Part shown: in pieces, positions 1 to 9,888 of the stretch | Layout: each line of letters opens with the position of its first letter | How positions within the stretch are numbered: position 1 is the stretch's first letter | Source of the DNA: Acholeplasmataceae bacterium | GTDB taxonomy: Bacteria; Bacillota_I; Bacilli_A; ML615J-28; CAG-698 | Assembly (NCBI GenBank): GCA_012839485.1 | Contig: DUNF01000053.1 | Coordinates: forward strand, 1-32,677 | Length of the DNA: 32,677 nt | Direction of reading: 5' to 3' | Program-made: the position numbers and the translations under genes | Notes under the pieces: model-generated | What the model saw: the letters and a program-made list of their open reading frames with translations, nothing else | Database searches by the model: none | What the model was told of the DNA's origin: nothing

Positions 1-24
1 GTTTTGATGATTACAAGCATGGTG

Positions 25-203
25 AAAGCTAAATTGTCACTAATTTGTTTATCAGTTGCATTAGGATAAAACACCTCTATGCCATCAATCCCATATTCTA
101 AGAATTCTTCTACTTTATTCTTTTTATATAAATATGGGATTGATGGCATAGAGGTGTTTTATCCTAATGCAACTGATAAACAAATTAGTGACAATTTAGC
201 TTT
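25..203. repeat. 73-bp perfect inverted repeat (arms 25-97 and 131-203, 33-bp spacer) at left contig end; probable chimeric fold-back
   Basis: aaagctaaattgtcactaatttg...cccatatt (25-97) is the reverse complement of aatatggg...caatttagcttt (131-203). Positions 1-25 additionally repeat 251-275 directly. Confidence 0.93.
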
Positions 204-339
204 ATGCAAGAGGCATAATTTATTAGTAACTGCGGGATCTGACTTTCACCGTTTTGATGATTACAAGCATGGTGATATTGGTAGTGTTAGTTTGGGAAAG
301 CCTTACCTAACTAGTTTTTTAGAAAGGCTAAATAAATGA
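131..339 (+). CDS. C-terminal fragment of PHP-domain metal-dependent phosphoesterase (5' end missing or scrambled by the chimera)
   Basis: YGIDGIEVFYPNATDKQISDNLALCKRHNLLVTAGSDFHRFDDYKHGDIG, with PHP-type C-terminal GSDFH motif. The ORF-track start at 79 lies in the inverted-repeat artefact. Confidence 0.7.
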
Positions 340-1415
340 ACATTTTTAAAATAGCTGTCGATATAATTACTAAAGTAATGAATAAAGGCTTTAGTTTTAA
401 AAAAGAATTAAGAAAAACATATGCAAAATATCAATTTACTGAAGAAGAAAAAGCTAGATTAGAAGATCTTATTTTAGGGGTAATTAATCATTATTTAGAG
501 TTGGAATATTATTTAGAGCCTTATTTATATAAAAAAACTAAAGATGAAACTAAAAATTTATTATTAATTGCTATTTATCTATTAATTTATCGTCAAGAAA
601 ATTTAGAATTGGTTATTGAAGAAGTATGTAAAGTAGCAATATTAAAAAATAAAGGTGTTAGTAATTTTGCTAGGAGAACTTTAAGAAGCTTTTCTAAAAA
701 TAGAACTAGAGATTTAGGTAATTTAATTGCCATTGATCGTTTAAGTATTGAGTATTCTTATCCTTTATGGTTAGTGAGTTATTTATTAAAAGACTACAGT
801 TATCGTGATGTGACTAAAATCCTAAAACAAGAAGATTTTGAAGAGAAAAACTTAACTAAAATGGCTATTAGGCAATTAAAATTAGAAGATCAAAAAATTG
901 GGTTAGATCTTTGGGCTAGTAGAGAAAGTAGTACTCTTTTAAGCGATAAATTGAAAAAAGGTAAGCTATATGCTGTTTTAAATCAAAAGAAGAAGCAAAA
1001 ACAGTTAAAGCGTTATTTAGGTAAGATGAATAAGAAAAATGTAAGACCAGTTTTAATTTCTCCTTTAGTATTGCAAGATGCAATTAAAGATGATTCTTTA
1101 GATTTTGTTTTAGTAAATGCACCTTCTTCAAATTTAGTAAATTATAAAAAAGAAAAAGACTTAAAATATAAATTGAGTTTATCAGGAATAAAGGAGATTA
1201 TTTCTATTCAAAAAGCTGTTTTAGATGAAATTTCTGCTTTACTTAAAGTTGGTGGAGAGTTTGTTTATTATACTAATACTGTCAATAAAGACGAAAATGA
1301 AAGAGTAATTGTTAGCTTTTTAGAAAATAATCCAAATTATAAATTAATTAAAGAGGTAAGTTATGATAATAGTGAAGTAATCGGTTATATAGCTTACTTA
1401 AGGAAAATAGCATGA
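336..1415 (+). CDS. RsmB-family (NusB domain + NOL1/NOP2/Sun fold) protein, predicted catalytically inactive
   Basis: N-terminal NusB-like helices; C-terminal half aligns to RsmB, but DACAAPGGKT->DLWASRESS, DAPCSG->NAPSSN, STCT->YTNT. ATGA overlaps on both sides. Confidence 0.8.
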   Translation: MNIFKIAVDIITKVMNKGFSFKKELRKTYAKYQFTEEEKARLEDLILGVINHYLELEYYLEPYLYKKTKDETKNLLLIAIYLLIYRQENLELVIEEVCKVAILKNKGVSNFARRTLRSFSKNRTRDLGNLIAIDRLSIEYSYPLWLVSYLLKDYSYRDVTKILKQEDFEEKNLTKMAIRQLKLEDQKIGLDLWASRESSTLLSDKLKKGKLYAVLNQKKKQKQLKRYLGKMNKKNVRPVLISPLVLQDAIKDDSLDFVLVNAPSSNLVNYKKEKDLKYKLSLSGIKEIISIQKAVLDEISALLKVGGEFVYYTNTVNKDENERVIVSFLENNPNYKLIKEVSYDNSEVIGYIAYLRKIA

Positions 1416-2446
1416 GATCGTTATATAGTATTTCAAGAGATAATTTAGTATCGTTTTTAGTTGAAAATGGACATCCTAAGTATAGAGCTGTGCAAATCTA
1501 TGAAGGTTTATATAGCCAAAATGTTAGTTCTATCGACGATATTAAAGTTTTAAAGCAAGAGTTTAAAGACTTTTTAAAAGGGCATTTTTATCTAAATAGC
1601 ATCGAACTTGTGAAGAAAGAAGAATCAGTTGATGGAACTGTTAAGTATTTGTTTAGATTATATGATGGTCATTTAATTGAAACTGTATTAATGAAACATG
1701 ATTATGGTAATAGTGTTTGTGTTTCTACTCAAGTAGGTTGCAATTTTGCTTGTGCTTTTTGTGCATCTGGACTTTTAAAGAAACAAAGAAACTTAAGAGT
1801 AGATGAATTAGTCTTACAAATTAAGTATATTAATGATGATTTAAATAAAAGGTTTGAAAAAGTAAGTAGCGTTGTAGTTATGGGGATAGGTGAACCATTT
1901 GATAATTATGACAATGTGTTAGAGTTTTTAGAAATTATCAATGATGATAAAGCACTTGCAATTGGTTCGCGTCATATTACGGTAAGTACTGTAGGTTTAG
2001 CTCCTAAAATTGAAGAGTTTAGTAATTTTCCATTACAAGTAAATCTTGCGATTTCACTTCATTTTGCATCAGATGAGAAGAGAAGTAAGTATATGCCAGT
2101 AAATAGAGCTTATAACTTAAAAGTATTAAAAGATGCTATTATCAAATACTACGAAAAAACTAATCGAAGGATTACAATTGAGTATATTTTACTTAAAGAT
2201 GTTAATGATAGTCTAGAAGATGCAAGAGCTTTAGTAGAATTTACATCTGGATTAAACTGTTATGTAAATTTAATTCCTTATAATAGTACTAGTAGCGAGT
2301 TTTTTAGAAGTGATGAAAAAGTAGTAAATGAGTTTTTTAAATATTTAAAACGAAATAATGTAAATGTAACTAAAAGAAGAGAACAGGGGCATGATATTAA
2401 TGCAGCTTGTGGTCAGTTAAGAAATAAACAGATTAAGGAGGGTTAA
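1412..2446 (+). CDS. rlmN: 23S rRNA (adenine2503-C2)-methyltransferase, radical SAM
   Basis: CNFACAFCASG (CxxxCxxC), VVVMGIGEPFDNYDNVLEFL, ISLHFASDEKRSKYMPVNRAYNL, C-terminal DINAACGQLR. Confidence 0.96.
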   Translation: MRSLYSISRDNLVSFLVENGHPKYRAVQIYEGLYSQNVSSIDDIKVLKQEFKDFLKGHFYLNSIELVKKEESVDGTVKYLFRLYDGHLIETVLMKHDYGNSVCVSTQVGCNFACAFCASGLLKKQRNLRVDELVLQIKYINDDLNKRFEKVSSVVVMGIGEPFDNYDNVLEFLEIINDDKALAIGSRHITVSTVGLAPKIEEFSNFPLQVNLAISLHFASDEKRSKYMPVNRAYNLKVLKDAIIKYYEKTNRRITIEYILLKDVNDSLEDARALVEFTSGLNCYVNLIPYNSTSSEFFRSDEKVVNEFFKYLKRNNVNVTKRREQGHDINAACGQLRNKQIKEG

Positions 2447-3288
2447 TGGAAGGTATCGTAACTAAGCTTGTAAGTGGAGACTATACAGTAAGAGTTGGTG
2501 ATAAAGAATATATTTGTAAGCCTAGAGGTGTTTTTCGTCATAAAGTGCAAGATATTTATGTAGGTGATAGAGTTATTATTGATGAAGATAATATAATTAC
2601 TGAAGTTTTGGAGCGAAAAAACCTACTTTTACGTCCAAGTGTAGCTAACATTGATCAAGTCATTTTAGTATTTTCATTAAAAGAACCAGAACTTAATTTG
2701 AATTTACTTGATAGAATGATTGCTTACTATGAATACTTAGATTTAAAGATAACAATAGTTTTCTCGAAAACTGATTTAGATTTAGATAAAACATATTTGG
2801 AGATCGTTAACTATTATAAGAGTTTATATAAAGTTTACTTTTTCTCTAAGCATGAAGAAAATGACTTTACTGGACTATTTACTAATAAGATCTCTGTTTT
2901 AAGTGGCCAAAGTGGTGTTGGCAAGTCTACTTTACTCAATACTTTAGGATTTAATTTAGAAACCCAAGAAATCAGTCAAGCATTAGGTAGAGGAAAACAT
3001 ACTACAAGACATGTAGAGTTATATAAAGTATTAGATGGTTTAGTTATGGATACACCTGGCTTTGGTATAATAAGTTTAGAAGAGTTTAATGAAACGATTT
3101 TAGCTCATTCATTTAAAGAATTCTTTTATTTAAGCCATAACTGTCGTTTTGCTACTTGTCTTCATATTAATGAACCTAATTGTGCAGTAAAAGAAGCATT
3201 AGAAAAAGGAAAGATTTTAAAATCAAGATATGAAAACTATCTTTTATTACATGAAGAAGTTAAAGAAATATTAAAAAAGAAGTATTAG
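2446..3288 (+). CDS. rsgA: Ribosome small-subunit-dependent GTPase A
   Basis: Circularly permuted GTPase: SKTD, then SGQSGVGKSTLLN, DTPGFG; OB-fold N-terminus; zinc site C-x5-C-x-H-x5-C. Confidence 0.95.
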   Translation: MEGIVTKLVSGDYTVRVGDKEYICKPRGVFRHKVQDIYVGDRVIIDEDNIITEVLERKNLLLRPSVANIDQVILVFSLKEPELNLNLLDRMIAYYEYLDLKITIVFSKTDLDLDKTYLEIVNYYKSLYKVYFFSKHEENDFTGLFTNKISVLSGQSGVGKSTLLNTLGFNLETQEISQALGRGKHTTRHVELYKVLDGLVMDTPGFGIISLEEFNETILAHSFKEFFYLSHNCRFATCLHINEPNCAVKEALEKGKILKSRYENYLLLHEEVKEILKKKY

Positions 3289-3297
3289 GAGGATATT

Positions 3298-3942
3298 ATG
3301 AAAATAGCACCATCAATTTTATCAGCAAACTTCAATCATTTGCATGATGATGTGAAGGATTTAAAGAAATTAGGATGTGATTATCTCCATGTCGATGTAA
3401 TGGATGGTCATTTTGTTCCTAATATTAGTTTTGGAACTTTAGCTTATGAGAATTTAAAAGGAAAATTAGATATGATTTTCGATGTTCATTTAATGATTAC
3501 TAATCCTTTGTATTATGCTCCTATATTTATTAAAAAAGGTGCAGATATTTTAACTTTTCATTTAGAAGTAGAACAAGATAAAGACGAAATAATTAAAGTT
3601 ATTAAAGAAAATGGAGCTAAAGTTGGAATTTCAATTAAACCGAAGACTAATGTAGAAGAGTTGGTTCCTTATTTAGATAAAATTGATTTAATTTTAGTAA
3701 TGAGCGTTGAACCTGGTTTTGGTGGACAAAAGTTTATGGAAAATAGTTTGCCGAAGATTAAGTTTTTAGATGATTATAGAAAGAAACATAAACTAAACTA
3801 TTTAATTGAAGTAGATGGCGGCATAAATGAAAAAACAGCCAAATTATGTAAAGATAATGGCTGTGATATTGCGGTGTGTGGAACATATGTGTTTAAAGCA
3901 AAAGACCGTAAAAAAGCAATTGAGGCTGTTTTGAACTTATGA
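3298..3942 (+). CDS. rpe: Ribulose-phosphate 3-epimerase
   Basis: APSILSANF, LHVDVMDGHFVPNISFG, MSVEPGFGGQKF, EVDGGIN. Confidence 0.96.
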   Translation: MKIAPSILSANFNHLHDDVKDLKKLGCDYLHVDVMDGHFVPNISFGTLAYENLKGKLDMIFDVHLMITNPLYYAPIFIKKGADILTFHLEVEQDKDEIIKVIKENGAKVGISIKPKTNVEELVPYLDKIDLILVMSVEPGFGGQKFMENSLPKIKFLDDYRKKHKLNYLIEVDGGINEKTAKLCKDNGCDIAVCGTYVFKAKDRKKAIEAVLNL

Positions 3943-4529
3943 TTTGTAAGATTGTAGGTGGATCTAAAGATTCTTTTAGTAAACTATATGAAAAGGATGA
4001 GAATGAATACATTATTGGCTTAGATAGTGGGACATTTTTACTTAATAAGTTAGGAATAAAAGTAGATCTTGCGATTGGTGACTTTGATTCAGTTGATATT
4101 AATGATATTAAAGCTGATAAAGTAATTGTTTATCCTAAAGATAAAGATTATAGTGATTTAGAACTTGCTTTAATGGAAATAAAAGATGATAAATTTTCTA
4201 AAGTGTTAGTTTATAATGCTTTAGAAGAAAGATTTGACCATTCTTTATCAGCTATTATTAGTTTAGTTAAGTATTTTCCATTAAATATTTGTTTATTTGA
4301 TTTAAATAATAAAGTTTATTTAATTAATAAAGACACTAAATTTAAAAAAGGAGATTATAAGTATATTTCTTTCTTTAGTCAAGATGCTTATATCACTTTA
4401 AGTGGATTTAAGTATAATTTAGATAATTATCACTTAACTGGTAATGATAACTTATGTTTAAGTAATGAAATTGAAGAAGATGCTATTATCAAGACTAAAG
4501 ATTTAGTTTTAGTTATAGAAAGCAAATAA
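3939..4529 (+). CDS. thiN: Thiamine pyrophosphokinase
   Basis: IGLDSGTFLLNKLGIKVDLAIGDFDSVD, YPKDKDYSDLELAL; conserved rsgA-rpe-thiN order. Confidence 0.93.
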   Translation: MICKIVGGSKDSFSKLYEKDENEYIIGLDSGTFLLNKLGIKVDLAIGDFDSVDINDIKADKVIVYPKDKDYSDLELALMEIKDDKFSKVLVYNALEERFDHSLSAIISLVKYFPLNICLFDLNNKVYLINKDTKFKKGDYKYISFFSQDAYITLSGFKYNLDNYHLTGNDNLCLSNEIEEDAIIKTKDLVLVIESK

Positions 4530-4557
4530 AAAAGGCTTATATTCTAAGCCTTTTATT
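4530..4557. terminator. Bidirectional rho-independent terminator between thiN and rpmB
   Basis: AAAAGGCTTA-TATTC-TAAGCCTTTT hairpin with A/T tracts on both sides. Confidence 0.88.
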
Positions 4558-4561
4558 TACA

Positions 4562-4753
4562 TTAAGCTCTTTCTACAAGTCCAGATCTTAATGCACGTGT
4601 TGATACATAAACACGTTTAATTTTGCCGTCAGCATCTTTAATTCTTACTTTTTGTAAGTTAGCTTTCCACTTTCTTCTAGTAGCTTTAAAAGAGTGAGGA
4701 CGGTTGTTACCAGATTGAGTACCGATTCCAGTAACATAACATTTACGAGCCAT
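4562..4753 (-). CDS. rpmB: 50S ribosomal protein L28
   Basis: [38 protein letters not shown]. Confidence 0.97.
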   Translation of the reverse strand: MARKCYVTGIGTQSGNNRPHSFKATRRKWKANLQKVRIKDADGKIKRVYVSTRALRSGLVERA

Positions 4754-4789
4754 AACTAAAACCTCCTTACTACTCTTAAATACTTTAAT

Positions 4790-4818
4790 ATTATATCAAA
4801 AAGTTTAAGAAAAAGCAA
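4790..4818 (-). promoter_or_regulatory. sigma-A-type promoter for rpmB
   Basis: On minus strand: TTGCTT-N17-TATAAT, followed by AAGGAGG ribosome-binding site. Confidence 0.65.
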
Positions 4819-5127
4819 CTTAATTGTGAAAGAAAATTTGTATAAAAAAGAGTTAAAAATTGCATTTTAAGCTAGGAAAATGGTGTAAATAGCAGAAAAA
4901 TGGCGAAAAAGGCCCTAATTTGGCGTTTCTGAGCGTTTTATCTTGTTTTAGGTAATTTGACCTTCATTAAAACTACGAGAGCAAGCAAAAAAGACCTCGC
5001 AATGCTTGTTTTTAGAGTAAAACTTAAGAATTGTAAAGAAAAAGTAAGTTTTAAGGTATTTTTAAGGGTTGCAATATATAATACTTAAAAATAAAAGTAG
5101 ATGTATAAATAAGGAGAGGTGTTTAAA

Positions 5128-6804
5128 ATGAGTAATACGAAAATTTTAACGGGCAAATTATTCAAAGAAATAATGAATAGTGGCGCGAAAAATTTAAAAG
5201 CTAATTACAAAAGAATAGACGAATTAAACGTATTCCCTGTACCCGATGGCGATACAGGTATAAACATGCTTATGACAATTGAAAGTGGCGTTAAAGAAAT
5301 GAATGCATATACAGGTGACGATTTAAGCGGTACATTGCAAAAATTATCTCGTGGAATGTTAATTGGAGCACGTGGTAATTCTGGAGTTATCTTATCGCAA
5401 ATCTTCCGTGGTTTAAGTAATGGTATCGGTGATGCTAAAGAAGCTGATGCAGTATTACTTGCTAGCGCTTATCAAGAAGCTGTAAAACAAGCATATAAAG
5501 CAGTTATGACACCTGTAGAGGGAACAATTTTAACTGTAGCACGTTTAGCAGCTGATCATATGAGCAAAGTTGCCACAAAAGAAATGACAATTGAACAATT
5601 TTATGAAGAATATTTAAATGAAGCTAAGAAAGCTTTAGATGATACACCTAATTTACTACCAGTATTAAAAGAAGCTGGAGTTGTAGATAGTGGTGGTGCT
5701 GGTTATGTAACTATCGTAGATGGTATCGTAGCTGATTTATCAGGTGCTGTTGATGTTGTAGTTGATTTAGATGCATCATTAGCTGCTACACCTACTATCA
5801 ATCTTGCTTTTAATAGTGATGGTCATAGTCATGAGAACGAATTTGGTTATTGCACAGAATTCTTACTTCAATTATCTGATAAATACAAAAATAGTGTTGA
5901 TGAAAGAACAATTCTTAATGAAATTAGTGTTTTAGGCGATAGCATTGTTTGTGTTAAAGATGGAGATATTATTAAAGTTCATATCCACACTTTAACTCCT
6001 GGTGTTATTCTAAATATTGGTCAAAGATATGGTGAATTTATTCAATTAAAGATTGAAAATATGACTTTACAACATAACGAAATCCATCATAGTGAACCAA
6101 AAGATAAAGAACCTAAAATAGAAGTAAAACCTAATGTTAAGAAAGAAAAATATGCTATTGTAACGGTAGCTACTGGCGACGGACTAATTAATACTTTTAA
6201 AGAACTAGGAGCAGATTATGTTATCCATGGTGGCCAAAGTATGAATCCATCAACAGCTGATTTCTTAAATGCTTATGGTGCCGTAAACGCAGAAAATATC
6301 ATTGTTTTCCCTAATAATAGTAATATCGTATTAACTGCAAAACAATCTGCAGAGTTATACGAAGATGCTAAAATCTGGGTATTAGAAACTAAATCAATTG
6401 CTCAAGGATTCTCAGCAATCACAATGGTAGATTTAGAACAAGAACCTGAATTATTATTAAGCAACTTAAAGAAAGTAATTGCTAATGTAACTACAGGACA
6501 AGTTACTTATTCAATTAGAGATGCTGATAACAATGGTATCAAAATTAAAAAAGATGATTACATAGCTATTTGTAATGGTAAAATTGTAGCTAGTCATAAG
6601 AATCGTTATGAAACTACTAAGAGACTATTAAAAGAAAGTATCACTCCTGATAAAGAAATCATTACTATTATCAGAGGTAAAGATGCTGACCAAAGAGAAA
6701 TTAATAATGTTGTTAAACACATTACAAAGAACTATAAAAATGTGGAAGTAGACGTTGTTGAAGGAGATCAAGAAGTCTATAGTTATATTCTAGCGATAGA
6801 ATAA
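5128..6804 (+). CDS. fakA: DAK-phosphatase-domain protein / FakA-like fatty acid kinase (YloV family)
   Basis: NVFPVPDGDTGINMLMTIESG, GARGNSGVILSQI, EGTILTVAR; start moved to ATG 5128 downstream of AAGGAGAGG (track uses GTG 5119). Confidence 0.9.
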   Translation: MSNTKILTGKLFKEIMNSGAKNLKANYKRIDELNVFPVPDGDTGINMLMTIESGVKEMNAYTGDDLSGTLQKLSRGMLIGARGNSGVILSQIFRGLSNGIGDAKEADAVLLASAYQEAVKQAYKAVMTPVEGTILTVARLAADHMSKVATKEMTIEQFYEEYLNEAKKALDDTPNLLPVLKEAGVVDSGGAGYVTIVDGIVADLSGAVDVVVDLDASLAATPTINLAFNSDGHSHENEFGYCTEFLLQLSDKYKNSVDERTILNEISVLGDSIVCVKDGDIIKVHIHTLTPGVILNIGQRYGEFIQLKIENMTLQHNEIHHSEPKDKEPKIEVKPNVKKEKYAIVTVATGDGLINTFKELGADYVIHGGQSMNPSTADFLNAYGAVNAENIIVFPNNSNIVLTAKQSAELYEDAKIWVLETKSIAQGFSAITMVDLEQEPELLLSNLKKVIANVTTGQVTYSIRDADNNGIKIKKDDYIAICNGKIVASHKNRYETTKRLLKESITPDKEIITIIRGKDADQREINNVVKHITKNYKNVEVDVVEGDQEVYSYILAIE

Positions 6805-6806
6805 TC

Positions 6807-6832
6807 AAGGGGGCTTAAAGCCCCTTTAATTA
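6807..6832 (+). terminator. Stem-loop between fakA and recG
   Basis: AAGGGGGCTTAAAGCCCCTTT hairpin, short T tract. Confidence 0.65.
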
Positions 6833-6850
6833 TAATTTAGGAGGAATAAT

Positions 6851-8878
6851 TTGAAAAATATCCCATTAACTGAAAAAGAATATATTACAAAAAGAAATAT
6901 TGCTATTTTCAAAAGACATAAACTTAATACTGTATGGGATCTATTGACTTATTATCCTAAAAGATTTAACGATTATACGATAGTCCCAACAACAGATGCT
7001 CCCCTAGAGCAAACTATTACGATTTCTGGTATTGTTCAGGGGAAACCTTTTGTTTATAATGCCAGAAGTAAATTAACAGTTATGAATTTTTATATTGATA
7101 GTGATGGTAATAAAGTAAGAGTTACTATTTTCAATCGTCATTTTTTACGTTCAAAATTAAATTATGGCGTTTATGTTCGTGTAACTGGTAAGTTTCAAAA
7201 AGATATTAAAAACTTTACAGCTAGTGAAATTGAACTTGATGAATATAGTAATAACATTAGTCCCATTTTTGGAATTGATGGTATTACTGATGATAAATTA
7301 TTTGAAATCAAACAGAAATTATTAAGGGAATATCGAAGAGAAATTGTTGATTATTTACCTCAAAGTTTGAAAGACGAGCACGATTTAATTGATTTAGATA
7401 AAGCGATTAAGTTTGTGAATACGCCTGATACAATGAGTCAAGTTGAAAAAGCAATTAAAAGAATCAAATTTGAAGAATTATTGCTTTATCAATTAAAAAT
7501 TAAGTATTCACTATATATGAGAAAGAATCATCCTGAAGGTTTAAAGGTGAATTTTGATCAAGAAAAAGTTAATCAGTTTATTAAAGATTTACCTTTTGAA
7601 CTTACTAAAGATCAAAAAGAAGCTGTAGATAATATACTAAAAGATTTAAAATCAGATTATAAAATGAGTAGATTATTACAAGGTGAGGTAGGTTCTGGTA
7701 AAACTGTTGTAGCTGCGATTGCTTTATATGCAGTGCATACTGCAGGCTATCAAGCAGCAATGTTAGTTCCAACTGAAATTTTAGCTCATCAACATTTTGA
7801 CACCTTGAAAAAAGCTTTTAAAAATACTAATTTAAACTTACAATTATTAACTGCTAGTGTACCATTACAAGAGAAAAAAGAAATATTAAAAGATTTGGAA
7901 AAGGGAAAAGTAAATATTATACTTGGAACACATTCCCTATTTCAAAAAGATGTTAAGTTTCATAATTTAGGGTTTGTTGTTACAGATGAGGAACATCGTT
8001 TTGGTGTAAAACAAAGAGCAGAAATGGTAGCTAAAGGCCAAAAAATTGATCACTTAAAAATGACGGCAACACCAATCCCAAGAACATTAGCGATTTCTGT
8101 TATGGGAGACTCTGACATCTCTACAATCAAAACAATGCCTGGAAATAAAAAACCAGTAATTACTGAGTATTTGCAATATAAAGATAAAGATCTTATTATG
8201 ACTCATATTAAAGAAGAATTAAGTCGTGGAAGACAAGTTTATGTTGTTTGTCCAGCAATTGAAGAATCTGAGAGTTTAGATTTAAAGAATGTTACAAATA
8301 TTTACTTAGAATATAAAGAGTTATTTAATGGTATTTGTGAAGTAGGGTTAATTCATAGTCGTTTAAAACAAGAAGAAAAAGAAGAAGTAATGACAAAATT
8401 CAAAGATGGGGAGATTAAAATTCTTATCTCTACTAGTGTTATTGAAGTAGGAGTTAATATTCTTAATGCAACTACAATTGTCATTTTAGATGCTGATCGT
8501 TTTGGTGTAGCTCAACTTCACCAAATGCGTGGTCGTGTTAGAAGATCAGACTATCAAGCATATTGTTTTCTAGTATCTGATACGACTGTTGAGACGGCAA
8601 TTGCAAGGTTAAAATTAATTGCTTCTAACTCTGATGGTTTTACTTTAGCTGAAGAAGATTTGCTTGTAAGAGGACCTGGAGAGTATTATGGTGTTAAGCA
8701 AAGTGGAATTATTGATTTTCAGTTTGCCAATATCATTAATGATCGTGAATTATTAAATTTATGTAATGATGAAGCTGATAGAATTATTAATTCTGGTTTA
8801 ATCTTTACAGAAGATTATAAGATGTTATATAATATTGTAGATGAAGATTTCAAAACAAAAAGTGAACTTTTAGAATAG
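6851..8878 (+). CDS. recG: ATP-dependent DNA helicase RecG (TTG start)
   Basis: LLQGEVGSGKTVVAAIA, TDEEHRFGVKQR, TATPIPRT, QMRGRVRRSD; GGAGG upstream of TTG. Confidence 0.96.
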   Translation: MKNIPLTEKEYITKRNIAIFKRHKLNTVWDLLTYYPKRFNDYTIVPTTDAPLEQTITISGIVQGKPFVYNARSKLTVMNFYIDSDGNKVRVTIFNRHFLRSKLNYGVYVRVTGKFQKDIKNFTASEIELDEYSNNISPIFGIDGITDDKLFEIKQKLLREYRREIVDYLPQSLKDEHDLIDLDKAIKFVNTPDTMSQVEKAIKRIKFEELLLYQLKIKYSLYMRKNHPEGLKVNFDQEKVNQFIKDLPFELTKDQKEAVDNILKDLKSDYKMSRLLQGEVGSGKTVVAAIALYAVHTAGYQAAMLVPTEILAHQHFDTLKKAFKNTNLNLQLLTASVPLQEKKEILKDLEKGKVNIILGTHSLFQKDVKFHNLGFVVTDEEHRFGVKQRAEMVAKGQKIDHLKMTATPIPRTLAISVMGDSDISTIKTMPGNKKPVITEYLQYKDKDLIMTHIKEELSRGRQVYVVCPAIEESESLDLKNVTNIYLEYKELFNGICEVGLIHSRLKQEEKEEVMTKFKDGEIKILISTSVIEVGVNILNATTIVILDADRFGVAQLHQMRGRVRRSDYQAYCFLVSDTTVETAIARLKLIASNSDGFTLAEEDLLVRGPGEYYGVKQSGIIDFQFANIINDRELLNLCNDEADRIINSGLIFTEDYKMLYNIVDEDFKTKSELLE

Positions 8879-8886
8879 GAGGAACT

Positions 8887-9888
8887 ATGGTAAAACTTGC
8901 AATTGATGCTATGGGTGGCGATTTCGCTCCTGAGGAAATAATTAAAGGTGTTAATTTAAGTATTGAAGAGCATAAAGATTTAGAGTTAATTTTATATGGC
9001 GATGAAGAACAAATAAAGAAATATTTGGTTCCTAATAAGAGAGTTACTATTGTTCACACACCTAGAGTTATTTCCATGGGTGAAGCTGATCCGAGACGTG
9101 AAATTAGAAATAATAAAGACACTTCTTTAGTTCAAGCATTTACAGCTGTAAAAGAAAATCAAGCTGAAGGTGTAGTAACTGCAGGTCCTACCCAAGCTGT
9201 TGTTGTATCAGCCCATATCGTCTTGCGAAGAATGAAAGGAATGAGCCGTATGGCTTTATGTTTAGGACTTCCTGATTTAGGTGATGGCAAACAAAGATTA
9301 CTTTTAGATTCAGGTGCTAACTTAGAGTTAAAACCAGAACATTTAGTTCAACTTGCAGAATATGCAACTATTTATATGAAAGAAGTAATGGGTGTAGAAA
9401 AGCCAGTAGTAGGTCTTTTAAATATCGGAACAGAAGAAGCAAAAGGTAGAGAATTTGATATCGAGGCTTTTCACTTATTAAAAGATAATAAAAACATTAC
9501 ATTTTTTGGAAACATTGAACCAAAAGAGATGCTTGCATCTCCTTGTGATATTTTAGTAACAGATGGTTATACTGGTAATATGGTAATGAAAACAGCTGAA
9601 GGTGTTGCAATTGCGGTTGGTAAGCTTTTAAAGCAAGGAATTATGGCATCTTCTAAAGCCAAGTTTGGATACCTATTTATGAAAGGTGTTTTCAAGGAAT
9701 TAAAAAATAAAACTACTGCTGATAGCATTGGTGGAGCAATTTTAATAGGTGCTGATGGGATTGTTATTAAAGCTCATGGCTCATCAAATGGTCCATCATT
9801 TCAAGCAGCAATTAGTCTTGCAAGACGTGCTGTTTTAGGTAATGTCAACGAAAAGATGAAAGCAATCATTGGTGACAAAGATGAATAA
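8887..9888 (+). CDS. plsX: Phosphate acyltransferase PlsX
   Basis: LAIDAMGGDFAPEEIIKG, DSGANLELKPEHL, DGYTGNMVMKTAEG. Confidence 0.96.
   Translation: MVKLAIDAMGGDFAPEEIIKGVNLSIEEHKDLELILYGDEEQIKKYLVPNKRVTIVHTPRVISMGEADPRREIRNNKDTSLVQAFTAVKENQAEGVVTAGPTQAVVVSAHIVLRRMKGMSRMALCLGLPDLGDGKQRLLLDSGANLELKPEHLVQLAEYATIYMKEVMGVEKPVVGLLNIGTEEAKGREFDIEAFHLLKDNKNITFFGNIEPKEMLASPCDILVTDGYTGNMVMKTAEGVAIAVGKLLKQGIMASSKAKFGYLFMKGVFKELKNKTTADSIGGAILIGADGIVIKAHGSSNGPSFQAAISLARRAVLGNVNEKMKAIIGDKDE

Noticed and set aside
38-51. 14-mer cactaatttgttta shared by the left and right inverted-repeat arms (38-51 and 32546-32559)
   Set aside because: Short, AT-rich and flanked by unrelated sequence; chance match is plausible.
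336-1415. Mollicute-style TGA=Trp recoding
   Set aside because: TGA is used as a genuine stop in several ATGA overlaps (for example 336-339, 1412-1415, 3939-3942), and Trp positions in conserved proteins are TGG.
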